Origin: Mycobacterium simiae
GTDB lineage: Bacteria; Actinomycetota; Actinomycetes; Mycobacteriales; Mycobacteriaceae
Reading direction: 5' to 3'
DNA: 64,000 bases
Assembly: GCF_010727605.1 (NCBI RefSeq)
Contig: NZ_AP022568.1
Coordinates: forward strand, 3,658,001 to 3,722,000
Both the position numbers and the translations under genes were made by a program. Positions within the stretch are counted from its first letter, which is position 1, and the number at the start of each line of letters is the position of its first letter. Positions 29,784-36,962 of this stretch are shown here, one piece after another. Under the pieces are notes generated by a model. That model was not told the origin of the DNA and ran no database searches. It worked only from the letters and a program-made list of their open reading frames with translations.

Positions 29784-29811
29784 TTAGCACTCTACAGTGC
29801 ACGAGTGCTAA
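29784..29811. promoter_or_regulatory. CIRCE element (HrcA operator) upstream of ruc
   Basis: Perfect 9-bp inverted repeat TTAGCACTC / GAGTGCTAA. By my count the spacer is 10 nt, one more than the usual 9. It lies between ruc and the downstream end of the 5-FCL gene, 27 bp from the ruc start. HrcA represses such promoters until heat shock. Confidence 0.9.
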
Positions 29812-29830
29812 AACAGCCATGAAATCCATC

Positions 29831-30424
29831 TCATTCCCCCGTGTACAGCGCGACGAGTCCCCGGCCTGGAGTGACCACGTGGGTCATCGGCACGTCGTGC
29901 GGATCGGCCGGCAGCTCGTCGACGAACTCTTCGTCGCGCACCACCGCGATCAGGCGGGCCTGCGGGTTCCTGCCGTCCAGCGAGCGGTCGTAAAAGCCCC
30001 GGCCCCGGCCCAGCCGCGTGCCCCGACGGTCGACGGCCAGCGCGGGCACGATCACCGTTTCGGCCTCCGCGAACGCGGACTCCGGCAACCACGGCTCGGG
30101 CGGCTCGAGCAGCCCCCACCGGCCGAAGACCAGCTGACCCGGGCGGTACACGCCCCACCGCAGCCGCATCGGTGTGCCGTCGCCGGTGGTGCGGGCAACC
30201 GGCAACAGCACCCGGCGTGCGCGCGCCAGCAACATGTCCAGCATCGCCACCGATCCCGGCTCGGTGCCGACCGGAACGTACGCGCAGACGGTGCTGGAGC
30301 TACTGACCGCAAGCGCCAACTGCTCGTTGAGCTTTTGCGCTTCAGCGGCGCGGATCTCCTCGGCAACGCCACTGCGGGCCGCCAAGACCTGCTCGCGCAC
30401 CGCGGCTTTGGCCGGGGCTGTCAT
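29831..30424 (-). CDS. 5-formyltetrahydrofolate cyclo-ligase
   Basis: The enzyme converts 5-formyl-THF to 5,10-methenyl-THF with ATP. The 197-aa protein matches Rv0992c in length and place. It has the family motif RLGRGRGFYDRSL (usually GxGGGYYDR), substrate-site VPVGTEPGS and the C-terminal VPMTHVVTPGRG. It is divergent from galU, with 76 bp between the two starts. Confidence 0.95.
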   Translation of the reverse strand: MTAPAKAAVREQVLAARSGVAEEIRAAEAQKLNEQLALAVSSSSTVCAYVPVGTEPGSVAMLDMLLARARRVLLPVARTTGDGTPMRLRWGVYRPGQLVFGRWGLLEPPEPWLPESAFAEAETVIVPALAVDRRGTRLGRGRGFYDRSLDGRNPQARLIAVVRDEEFVDELPADPHDVPMTHVVTPGRGLVALYTGE

Positions 30425-30500
30425 GTGTCAACGATGACAGGACGGGAATTCGGCCTGCCATGCGGCGGAGGCAAAGCCTATGAGCGCTAAGGTGTGAACG

Positions 30501-31415
30501 ATGTCACGGCCAGATGAAGTACCGATCCCGTACACGGCGATCGTCCCGGCAGCCGGTCTGGGCACCCGCTTCTTGCCGGCCACCAAGACGGTGCCGAAAG
30601 AGTTGCTGCCCGTGGTCGACACGCCGGGTATCGAACTGGTCGCCGAAGAGGCCGCCGCCGCGGGTGCCGAGCGGTTGGTGATCATCACCTCCGAGGGCAA
30701 GGACGGCGTCGTTGCGCACTTCGTCGAGGATCTGGTGCTCGAGGGCACCCTCGAGGCGCGGGGCAAGAAGGCCATGCTCGACAAGGTGCGACGGGCACCG
30801 CAGCTGATCAAGGTGGAGTCGGTGGTGCAGGCCGAGCCGCTCGGGCTCGGACACGCGATCGGCTGCGTGGAGCCCACGCTGACGCCCGATGAGGACGCCG
30901 TCATGGTGCTGCTGCCCGACGACCTGGTGTTGCCGACGGGTGTGTTGGAGACGATGGCCAAGGTGCGCGCCGTGCACGGCGGCACCGTGCTGTGCGCCAT
31001 CGAAGTCACGCCGGAGGAGATCAGCGCCTACGGCGTGTTCGACGTCGAGCCGGTGGCCGGTGCCGACAATCCGGACGTGCTCAAGGTCAACGGGATGGTC
31101 GAAAAGCCCAAGGCCGAAGACGCCCCGTCGATGTATGCCGCGGCGGGCCGCTACGTCCTGGACCGTGCCGTTTTCGGCGCGCTGCGCCGCATCGACCGGG
31201 GGGCCGGTGGCGAGGTGCAGCTCACGGACGCGATCGCGTTGTTGATCAAGGAGGGCCACCCGGTTCACGTCGTCGTGCACCGCGGATCTCGACACGACTT
31301 GGGAAATCCCGGCGGCTACCTCAAGGCTGCGGTTGACTTTGCATTGGATCGTGACGACTACGGCCCGGAGTTGCGGCGGTGGTTGGTGGCGCGATTGGGC
31401 CTGAACGAGCAGTAG
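30501..31415 (+). CDS. galU: UTP-glucose-1-phosphate uridylyltransferase
   Basis: It makes UDP-glucose for cell-wall and storage glycans. The 304-aa protein has the nucleotide-binding motif AAGLGTRFLPATKTVPKELLPV at residues 13-34, SEGKDGV, EPLGLGHAI, LLPDD and EVQLTDAI. It heads the galU-glp-rimJ-glpR run. Confidence 0.97.
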   Translation: MSRPDEVPIPYTAIVPAAGLGTRFLPATKTVPKELLPVVDTPGIELVAEEAAAAGAERLVIITSEGKDGVVAHFVEDLVLEGTLEARGKKAMLDKVRRAPQLIKVESVVQAEPLGLGHAIGCVEPTLTPDEDAVMVLLPDDLVLPTGVLETMAKVRAVHGGTVLCAIEVTPEEISAYGVFDVEPVAGADNPDVLKVNGMVEKPKAEDAPSMYAAAGRYVLDRAVFGALRRIDRGAGGEVQLTDAIALLIKEGHPVHVVVHRGSRHDLGNPGGYLKAAVDFALDRDDYGPELRRWLVARLGLNEQ

Positions 31416-31517
31416 CCGGCCACATGCCGGGCTGGTGGACGGTCGGCGATCGGACTCGGTCCGTGTACCGGGATCGATACGGCGCCCGTCAAGGTTGACG
31501 GCAGGGAGGCGCGGCCA

Positions 31518-32810
31518 ATGCGTTCGGTGGAAGAACAGCAAGCCCGGATCACGGCGGCGGCGGTAGCCCCGCGACCGATACGTGTTGCCATCGCGGAGGC
31601 GCAGGGGTTGATGTGCGCCGAAGAGGTGGTGACCGAGCGGCCGCTGCCCGGCTTCGACCAGGCGGCGATCGACGGCTACGCGGTACGCAGCGTGGACGTG
31701 CTCGGGATTGGCGAAGTGGCCGGTGATCTGTCGCTCGACGAAACCGGCGAGCCGATGGCTGACGACGACAATGTGGGCGGCCTGGTCCTGCCAGTGATGG
31801 GAACGATCGAGGCGGGTGCTCGTACGCCCAGCCGGCTGCAGCCGCGGCAGGCCGTGCGTGTGCAGACCGGGGCGCCGCTGCCCACGCTGGCCGACGCGGT
31901 ACTGCCGTTGCGCTGGACCGACGGCGGCACCTCGAAGGTGCGGATCCTGCGCGGGGCGCCGTCCGGTGCCTACGTGCGGCGCGCCGGCGACGATGTCCAG
32001 CCCGGCGACGTCGCGGTGCGGGCGGGCACGATCATCGGGGCGGCGCAGGTGGGTCTGCTCGCCGCGGTCGGCCGGGAGCGGGTGCTGGTCCATCCGCGGC
32101 CGCGGGTGTCCATCATGGCCGTGGGCGGCGAGCTGGTCGACATCTCGCGAACACCGAGCAACGGCCAGGTCTACGACGTCAACTCGTATGCCCTGGCGGC
32201 GGCGGCCCGGGACGCCGGCGCGGAGGTCAACCGCATCGGCATCGTGTCCAACAACCCGAACGAACTGGGCGAGATCGTCCAGGGGCAGATCAACCGCGCC
32301 GAGGTCGTGGTGATCGCCGGGGGAGTCGGGGGGGCGGCCGCTGAGGCGGTGCGGGTAGTGCTCTCCGAGATGGGCGACATGGAGGTGGTCCGGGTCGCGA
32401 TGCATCCCGGTTCGGTGCAGGGATTCGGGCAGCTGGGCCGCGAGGGGGTGCCGGTGTTCTTGCTGCCGGCCAACCCGGTCAGCGCGCTGGTCGTCTTCGA
32501 GGTCATGGTCCGTCCGCTGATCCGGCTGTCGCTGGGCAAACGCCAGCCGATGCGTCGCATCGTGCAGGCCCGGACGCTCTCGCCGATCACCTCGGTCGCC
32601 GGGCGCAAGGGCTACCTGCGCGGCCAGCTGATGCGTGATCAGGACAGCGGCGAGTACCTGGTGCAAGCGCTGGGCGGGGGACCGGGAGCGTCGTCGCACT
32701 TGCTCGCGACGCTGGCTGAGGCAAACTGTCTAGTTGTGGTGCCCAGTGGGGCCGAACAGATCCGAACCGGTGAGATCGTCGACGTCGCGTTCCTGGCCCA
32801 GCGCGGCTGA
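31518..32810 (+). CDS. glp: MoeA/gephyrin-like molybdotransferase homologue, divisome protein Glp (MoeA1)
   Basis: The 430-aa protein has the four-domain MoeA layout: PLPGFDQAAIDGYAV near the start, MogA-like domain IMAVGGELVD...VYDVNSYAL, and a C-terminal beta domain. The catalytic TGGVSxGDxD motif is degenerate here (IAGGVGGAAAEAVR) and LPGNP reads LPANP. This fits published work in corynebacteria, where the orthologue Glp acts in FtsZ-linked division with the membrane receptor GlpR, encoded two genes downstream. The older name is moeA1. Confidence 0.92.
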   Translation: MRSVEEQQARITAAAVAPRPIRVAIAEAQGLMCAEEVVTERPLPGFDQAAIDGYAVRSVDVLGIGEVAGDLSLDETGEPMADDDNVGGLVLPVMGTIEAGARTPSRLQPRQAVRVQTGAPLPTLADAVLPLRWTDGGTSKVRILRGAPSGAYVRRAGDDVQPGDVAVRAGTIIGAAQVGLLAAVGRERVLVHPRPRVSIMAVGGELVDISRTPSNGQVYDVNSYALAAAARDAGAEVNRIGIVSNNPNELGEIVQGQINRAEVVVIAGGVGGAAAEAVRVVLSEMGDMEVVRVAMHPGSVQGFGQLGREGVPVFLLPANPVSALVVFEVMVRPLIRLSLGKRQPMRRIVQARTLSPITSVAGRKGYLRGQLMRDQDSGEYLVQALGGGPGASSHLLATLAEANCLVVVPSGAEQIRTGEIVDVAFLAQRG

Positions 32811-32831
32811 TCCCGACGACTGCGCACGCTC

Positions 32832-33485
32832 GTGAACCTTTTGCGCCCCACCTCGCGTCATCCCGGTTGGCCCTCGTCCGTGGGGCCGCTGCGGGTCGCG
32901 GCCGGCGTGATCCGGTTGCGGGCGGTGCGGATGCGCGACGGAGCCCAGTGGAGCCGCCATCGATTGGCCGACCGAGCCCACCTGGAGCCGTGGGAGCCCA
33001 CCGCGGAGGGGGATTGGACGGTCCGGCACACCGTCGCGGCCTGGCCGGCATTGTGTTCCGGGCTGCGTGCCGAGGCTCGTAACGGCCGGATGCTGCCCTA
33101 TGTGATCGAGCTCGACGGGCAGTTTTGCGGGCAGCTGACCATCGGCAATGTCACGCACGGGGCGTTGCGTTCGGCGTGGATCGGCTATTGGGTAGCCAGC
33201 TGCGCGACCGGAGGTGGGGTGGCGACGGGTGCGCTGGCGCTGGGCCTCGACCACTGTTTCGGGCCGGTCATGCTGCACCGCGTGGAGGCGACCGTGCGCC
33301 CGGAGAACGTGGCGAGCCGGGCCGTGCTCGCGAAGGTCGGGTTCCGCGAGGAGGGCCTGCTGCGTCGTTACCTCGAGGTGGATCGGGCGTGGCGCGACCA
33401 TCTGCTGATGGCCATCACCGCCGAGGAGGTCTACGGATCGGTGACCTCGACGCTGGTCCGTGCAGGGCACGCCCGCTGGGCGTAG
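32832..33485 (+). CDS. rimJ: GNAT-family N-acetyltransferase, RimJ-like
   Basis: The 217-aa protein starts at GTG 32832. The GNAT core is visible: IRLRAVRMRDGAQW, FCGQLTIGNV, SAWIGYWVASCATGGGVATGAL (acetyl-CoA loop), VEATVRPENVASRAVLAKVGFREEGLLRRYLEV. Relatives acetylate N-termini, such as ribosomal protein S5; the substrate here is unproven. It lies between glp and glpR, as in corynebacteria and M. tuberculosis (Rv0995). Confidence 0.93.
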   Translation: MNLLRPTSRHPGWPSSVGPLRVAAGVIRLRAVRMRDGAQWSRHRLADRAHLEPWEPTAEGDWTVRHTVAAWPALCSGLRAEARNGRMLPYVIELDGQFCGQLTIGNVTHGALRSAWIGYWVASCATGGGVATGALALGLDHCFGPVMLHRVEATVRPENVASRAVLAKVGFREEGLLRRYLEVDRAWRDHLLMAITAEEVYGSVTSTLVRAGHARWA

Positions 33486-33761
33486 TTGTTGAGTGCTGGT
33501 GTCGCGCGCGCGTGCATCGCCCCGTGCTGGGCCCCGAGATTTCCGCCAACCGTGCCGCCCTGCGGAATCGCAACCACCGGCAATCGCGGCGGGGGTCGAC
33601 GCGCCGCCGCGGGGAAATCGCAATAAATATGTGGCTAACGTGACATATGTGGCGTGTGATGCTTGATCGATGCAAATTACAGGTGTGTAATTGCCCTGGT
33701 CAACGGTCCCGGCCGCGCAGGTCACCTCGTGGGGGAGTCCGGCCAGAAGGAGCAGGTCATC
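33486..33761 (+). other. Intergenic region before glpR with a short direct repeat
   Basis: No gene is supported here. It contains two copies of ATATGTGGC (33626 and 33644, 18 bp apart) in a locally AT-rich stretch, which may be a glpR promoter or binding site. Confidence 0.3.
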
Positions 33762-34802
33762 ATGCCAAGCATCCCGCAGTCGCTGTTGTGGATCTCTCTC
33801 GTGGTGCTCTGGTTGTTCGTGCTGGTCCCCATGCTGATCAGCAAGCGCGATGCGGTGCGACGCACCAGCGACGTGGCGTTGGCCACCCGGGTGCTCAACG
33901 GCGGCGCTGGATCGAGGTTGCTGCGCCGCACCGGCCCGGCCGCAGGTCACCGCAGCGACCCGCACTGGAAGCCCGAAGCAGACGCGCCCGACGACGCGCT
34001 GGATGACACCGAGGACGGTCACGACGCCGAGACCGAGGAGCTGCGTCCCGCCCGGCCTGTCGTGATGAAGATGCCGGTTGCCGAGCCGGCCCAGCCCGAC
34101 TACCTGGACGTCGACGTCGTCGAGGACTCGGGTGCCCTGCCCGCCGGCGCGGGCGCCGAGGTCACCGAACCCGTGCTCGCCCCGGTCGACGAAGACGACC
34201 TCGACGAGGCCCACGACGAGGCGGATGACGAGGACGACGAGACCGCTGAAGATCACCTCGACGACGAGTACGAATACGTCGAGGACTCGTCGGGGCTGGA
34301 GCCCGAGGCCGAGGACGAAGACGCGGGTGTGCGTGAGCGCGTCGTTCCGGCGAGCGCGCAGCGCCGGCGCCGCTTCGACACCAAAACCGCCGCCGCTGTC
34401 ACCGCGCGCAAGTACGCCTTCCGCAGGAAGGTGCTGTTGGTGATGGCCGTCATGCTGGTCGGTTCCGCGACGGCCGCGTTCGAGATCGCTGCGACCGCGT
34501 GGTGGTTCTGCGGCTTCGCCACCGCGATCACCGTGCTCTACCTTGGGTATCTGCGCCGCCAGACCAGGATCGAGGAAAAAGTGCGGCGTCGCCGCGCGCA
34601 GCGGATGTCCCGCGCGCGCCTTGGTGTCGAGAACGCCCGCGATCGCGGCTACTACGACGTCGTCCCGTCCCGGCTGCGCCGCCCCGGCGCGGTGGTCCTG
34701 GAGATCGACGACGAAGACCCGATCTTCGAGCATCTCGACTACGCGATGCCTGCGCAGAACTACGGCTGGCCGCGGGATCTGCCGCGCGCCGTCGGCCAGT
34801 AG
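33762..34802 (+). CDS. glpR: Divisome membrane protein SepX/GlpR
   Basis: The start is ATG 33762 (MPSIPQSLLWISLVVLWLF), preceded by AGAAGGAG; a longer frame from 33663 is rejected. The 346-aa protein has an N-terminal TM helix (about 7-26), a basic patch, a long acidic disordered linker (about 65-190) and two C-terminal TM helices (about 223-265) followed by a basic tail. This is the layout of the gephyrin-like protein receptor GlpR/SepX, which recruits Glp to the septum. It matches Rv0996. Confidence 0.9.
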   Translation: MPSIPQSLLWISLVVLWLFVLVPMLISKRDAVRRTSDVALATRVLNGGAGSRLLRRTGPAAGHRSDPHWKPEADAPDDALDDTEDGHDAETEELRPARPVVMKMPVAEPAQPDYLDVDVVEDSGALPAGAGAEVTEPVLAPVDEDDLDEAHDEADDEDDETAEDHLDDEYEYVEDSSGLEPEAEDEDAGVRERVVPASAQRRRRFDTKTAAAVTARKYAFRRKVLLVMAVMLVGSATAAFEIAATAWWFCGFATAITVLYLGYLRRQTRIEEKVRRRRAQRMSRARLGVENARDRGYYDVVPSRLRRPGAVVLEIDDEDPIFEHLDYAMPAQNYGWPRDLPRAVGQ

Positions 34803-34955
34803 CGCTGCAGCCTCTTCCACCTCCCGAACGACCGGCCAGCCGGGCTGAAGGGGCCGAGCGCCCGGCTGGCGGGGCATTGGGCACCGAACACGCCAGTGCT
34901 CGGGGTGGCTGGCAGTGATGGCGGCTCGTCCGAACTGGTAGCCTGCTAGCGGTCA

Positions 34956-35031
34956 GGGGCTATGGCGCAGTTGGTAGCGCGACTCGTTCGCATCGAGTAG
35001 GTCAGGGGTTCGATTCCCCTTAGCTCCACCA
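34956..35031 (+). tRNA. tRNA-Ala (anticodon CGC)
   Basis: This is a 76-nt cloverleaf including encoded CCA: acceptor GGGGCTA pairs with TAGCTCC, anticodon stem ACTCG/CGAGT encloses the loop TTCGCAT (anticodon CGC) and the T arm is AGGGG-TTCGATT-CCCCT. The syntenic core ends here and the accessory region starts directly after it. Confidence 0.97.
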
Positions 35032-35302
35032 GCAAAACCGCTGTTCACGTGGCGGCCAGCTTTAGTGCGAGGCCACGTCCGCATCGTCGGCCTGCTCTTC
35101 GATAGGACGATCGACGATGCTGCCCATCCGATGGCTATCGACCCTGGAGCCGAGACCGCGCCCATCGGATCCAGGACGCCTTTAACGGCCAGTGCGGAGA
35201 CCCCCGGTGGATGATTGGTCGATTGGCGGGGTAGCGACCGGACAGTCGCGCGAGGAGAGCGAACGGTGTCTCACTCGCTGCCGTGGCTGATTGCAAGTCG
35301 CC
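35032..35302 (+). other. Gap after the tRNA; no gene seen
   Basis: Only an inverted repeat ACGTGGC (35047-35053) / GCCACGT (35072-35078) stands out. No integrase fragment or second copy of the tRNA 3' end was seen. Confidence 0.3.
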
Positions 35303-35710
35303 TTACGCTCGTTTTCGGTCTGGTGTCCGGCTGGCCGTCATGTCCTGCATTGCGACGAAATACTTGCTCCGCCAAAGGGAAGCATCGATCGGGTCGTCAA
35401 TCGTGACCGTTCCTTCGCCAAAGGTTTCGTGAACCTCGAGCGCGAGGGCAAGCTGTGCAACCATGCTGGGCAGCGTTCGTGTGTACCAGAGTTCACGCAG
35501 GGCGGCCAAGTCACAGACATTCTTGAGGTCATAGGCGAGACTCAGGACTTCGCGGTCTTGGTCTGCATGTTCGGCCTGCATCGCTGCGAGCATTCGTTCG
35601 ACCTGAACAACCGAGCGCTGCTGTTTCACCAGCTCGCCTACCAGCTTCCATACGGTCGCAACGGGATCCATGCAGAAAGGGCCCGATTCGTTCATGTCGG
35701 GCATCTCCAT
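35303..35710 (-). CDS. Hypothetical protein at the left end of the accessory region
   Basis: The 135-aa soluble, largely helical, acidic protein (MEMPDMNESG..., with VWKLVGELVKQQRSVVQVERMLAAMQAEH as a possible coiled coil) has no family I recognise. The start at 35710 is supported by a GAGAGGGG stretch 9 nt upstream, part of a tandem 11-bp repeat. Internal Met codons could also be used. Confidence 0.55.
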   Translation of the reverse strand: MEMPDMNESGPFCMDPVATVWKLVGELVKQQRSVVQVERMLAAMQAEHADQDREVLSLAYDLKNVCDLAALRELWYTRTLPSMVAQLALALEVHETFGEGTVTIDDPIDASLWRSKYFVAMQDMTASRTPDRKRA

Positions 35711-35719
35711 CGCTTCATT

Positions 35720-35752
35720 CCCCTCTCGCCCCCCTCTCGCCCCCCTCTCGCC
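35720..35752 (-). repeat. Three tandem 11-bp repeats carrying ribosome-binding-site-like sequence
   Basis: Three units of CTCTCGCCCCC (plus strand; starts at 35723, 35734, 35745, last unit partial) read GAGAGGGG on the minus strand just before the 35303-35710 gene. The copy nearest the gene sits at normal Shine-Dalgarno distance. Confidence 0.7.
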
Positions 35753-35860
35753 GGACCGGGTCTGCCATCGCTAGCGGGATAGCCGGGCGTTCCGACGCCG
35801 ATAGAAGAGTCACCTGGCGTTTGCCACTTCGGATGCTATTGCGGGCTGGGCACCTTGTGA

Positions 35861-35880
35861 GAATATGCGCTTGCATATTC
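35861..35880. promoter_or_regulatory. Perfect 8-bp-arm palindrome in a 279-bp gap
   Basis: Arms GAATATGC and GCATATTC are separated by GCTT, in the gap 35711-35989. It lies 150 bp upstream of the minus-strand gene at 35303-35710. It looks like a dimeric regulator site; no regulator gene is adjacent. Confidence 0.5.
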
Positions 35881-35989
35881 GATAGTCACTATTTGCGTGC
35901 TCTTGTGTGGATCGTTGCCTGCGTGAGATGAGCGCGCGCCGCTTGCGGGTAGCACGAAGCTCGCCGTAGAGCGCGAGGATGTTGACTGG

Positions 35990-36568
35990 CTAGGCTGGCG
36001 TGACGTCGACGGATGTGTGCGACCGGAATCGCTGCACGGACCCCCGGAAGGTTTCGACGGACTCCAGCGGCGCCGACGCCAGTTCGGCGGCGATCATGGC
36101 CTGCCGTTTGAACGCGCGGGCGGCAGAGCTGAGCCGATGTTGGACCGCTCCGGCCTCGCTGCCGAGTCCATCCGGCCAGTCATTGCCCAATATGGCCGTT
36201 GCCGCATAGCTGTGCAGCGTTGCCTCCATGAAATAATGTCTAACGGGCCAATTTTGGCGGCACAGAAGCGAAGACACGATGATCGCGTTCGGTCTCCGCG
36301 GATCACTGCACAGACACTCGGGGACCGTCAGTGGTGTGGCTTTGGCGCCCAGGATCCGAAATGACCGGTTCTCGCACGGCGCCGGCAAGTGCACCGTGAC
36401 GTCCCAGCCCCGTTGCGACCAGTCATAAATCAGTCCGCCGGCCGCGCAGATAACCTCGGATTCACCAGCCCCGAGCACCATGAGGTGGTGCCTGGCATCA
36501 GGGGCGCGTAGGGGTGCCGGCTCGTCGAGCCTACCGATGATATTTTGCGGGCTCGTCGCTGGGGTCAT
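35990..36568 (-). CDS. Hypothetical protein, possibly a degenerate PIG-L-like deacetylase fragment
   Basis: The 192-aa protein has a segment at about residues 27-62 (HLMVLGAGESEVICAAGG, then IYDWSQRGWDVTVHLP) that lines up by eye with the first strand, loop and helix of PIG-L deacetylases, whose pattern is roughly AHPDDE...GG...GxxVxVV. The metal-binding AHPDDE is replaced by GAGESE, so if related it is probably inactive or has another job. The rest (PNAIIVSSLL, FMEATLHSYAATAILGNDW) fits the same idea weakly. This is a pattern judgement only. Confidence 0.45.
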   Translation of the reverse strand: MTPATSPQNIIGRLDEPAPLRAPDARHHLMVLGAGESEVICAAGGLIYDWSQRGWDVTVHLPAPCENRSFRILGAKATPLTVPECLCSDPRRPNAIIVSSLLCRQNWPVRHYFMEATLHSYAATAILGNDWPDGLGSEAGAVQHRLSSAARAFKRQAMIAAELASAPLESVETFRGSVQRFRSHTSVDVTPA

Positions 36569-36818
36569 CTGACTACAGGAATCGTTTGGGGTGGGCCCTG
36601 GCGCGCTACGTCCCTGAGTGGCAAAACTGTGCGGGCCAAACCCTCACCCCCGCCATTGCTTTCCGGTAAACCAAAATCCATCCTCGTCTTCATCGGTGTT
36701 CGCCTCCTGTCCGCGTCGTATTCGGGGCCTGGACGCCGCTCGGAGTTGGGATCGGGGTTCCGTCCAATCTGCATGCGGGCACTTGGCTTAGGTGTTTCGT
36801 GATGGCCTGTGCGAGCAT

Positions 36819-36840
36819 AATGACAATGAATATTATCATT
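36819..36840. promoter_or_regulatory. AT-rich imperfect palindrome upstream of the DUF35-thiolase gene
   Basis: The 22-bp site has outer arms AATGA/TCATT and inner AAT/ATT matches, located about 125 bp before the fusion gene in the 394-bp gap 36569-36962. Its base composition is far below the surroundings. Nothing else recognisable is in the gap. Confidence 0.4.
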
Positions 36841-36962
36841 TCCGAGAGCGCGGATATCCGCACGCCAAATCGGCGCCCCTCCGGTCTGAGGACGTGCGGT
36901 GAATTTCTCGCCGGCCGCCACCGATACGACGTCGGTTGTCGACCAGTGCCCGAGGCGATGAC

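Noticed and set aside
30504..32699. Open frame of 731 codons on the minus strand opposite galU and glp
   Set aside because: It is antisense to two well-conserved genes, is rich in His, Arg, Asp and Gln typical of shadow frames in high-GC DNA, and has no recognisable motif.
32730..34877. Open frame of 715 codons on the minus strand opposite rimJ and glpR
   Set aside because: Shadow of real genes in another frame; it crosses the gap between them with no protein-like features.
34953..35165. 70-codon minus-strand frame containing GNRTPDLLDANESRYQLRHSP
   Set aside because: This is the well-known false translation of the antisense strand of a tRNA gene.
35720..35752. CRISPR-like array
   Set aside because: The repeat unit is 11 bp and directly tandem, with no spacers and no cas genes.
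35032..36962. Integrase, transposase or IS element at the island edge
   Set aside because: I looked for one next to the tRNA because of the synteny break, but no frame shows recombinase motifs and no terminal repeats were found.
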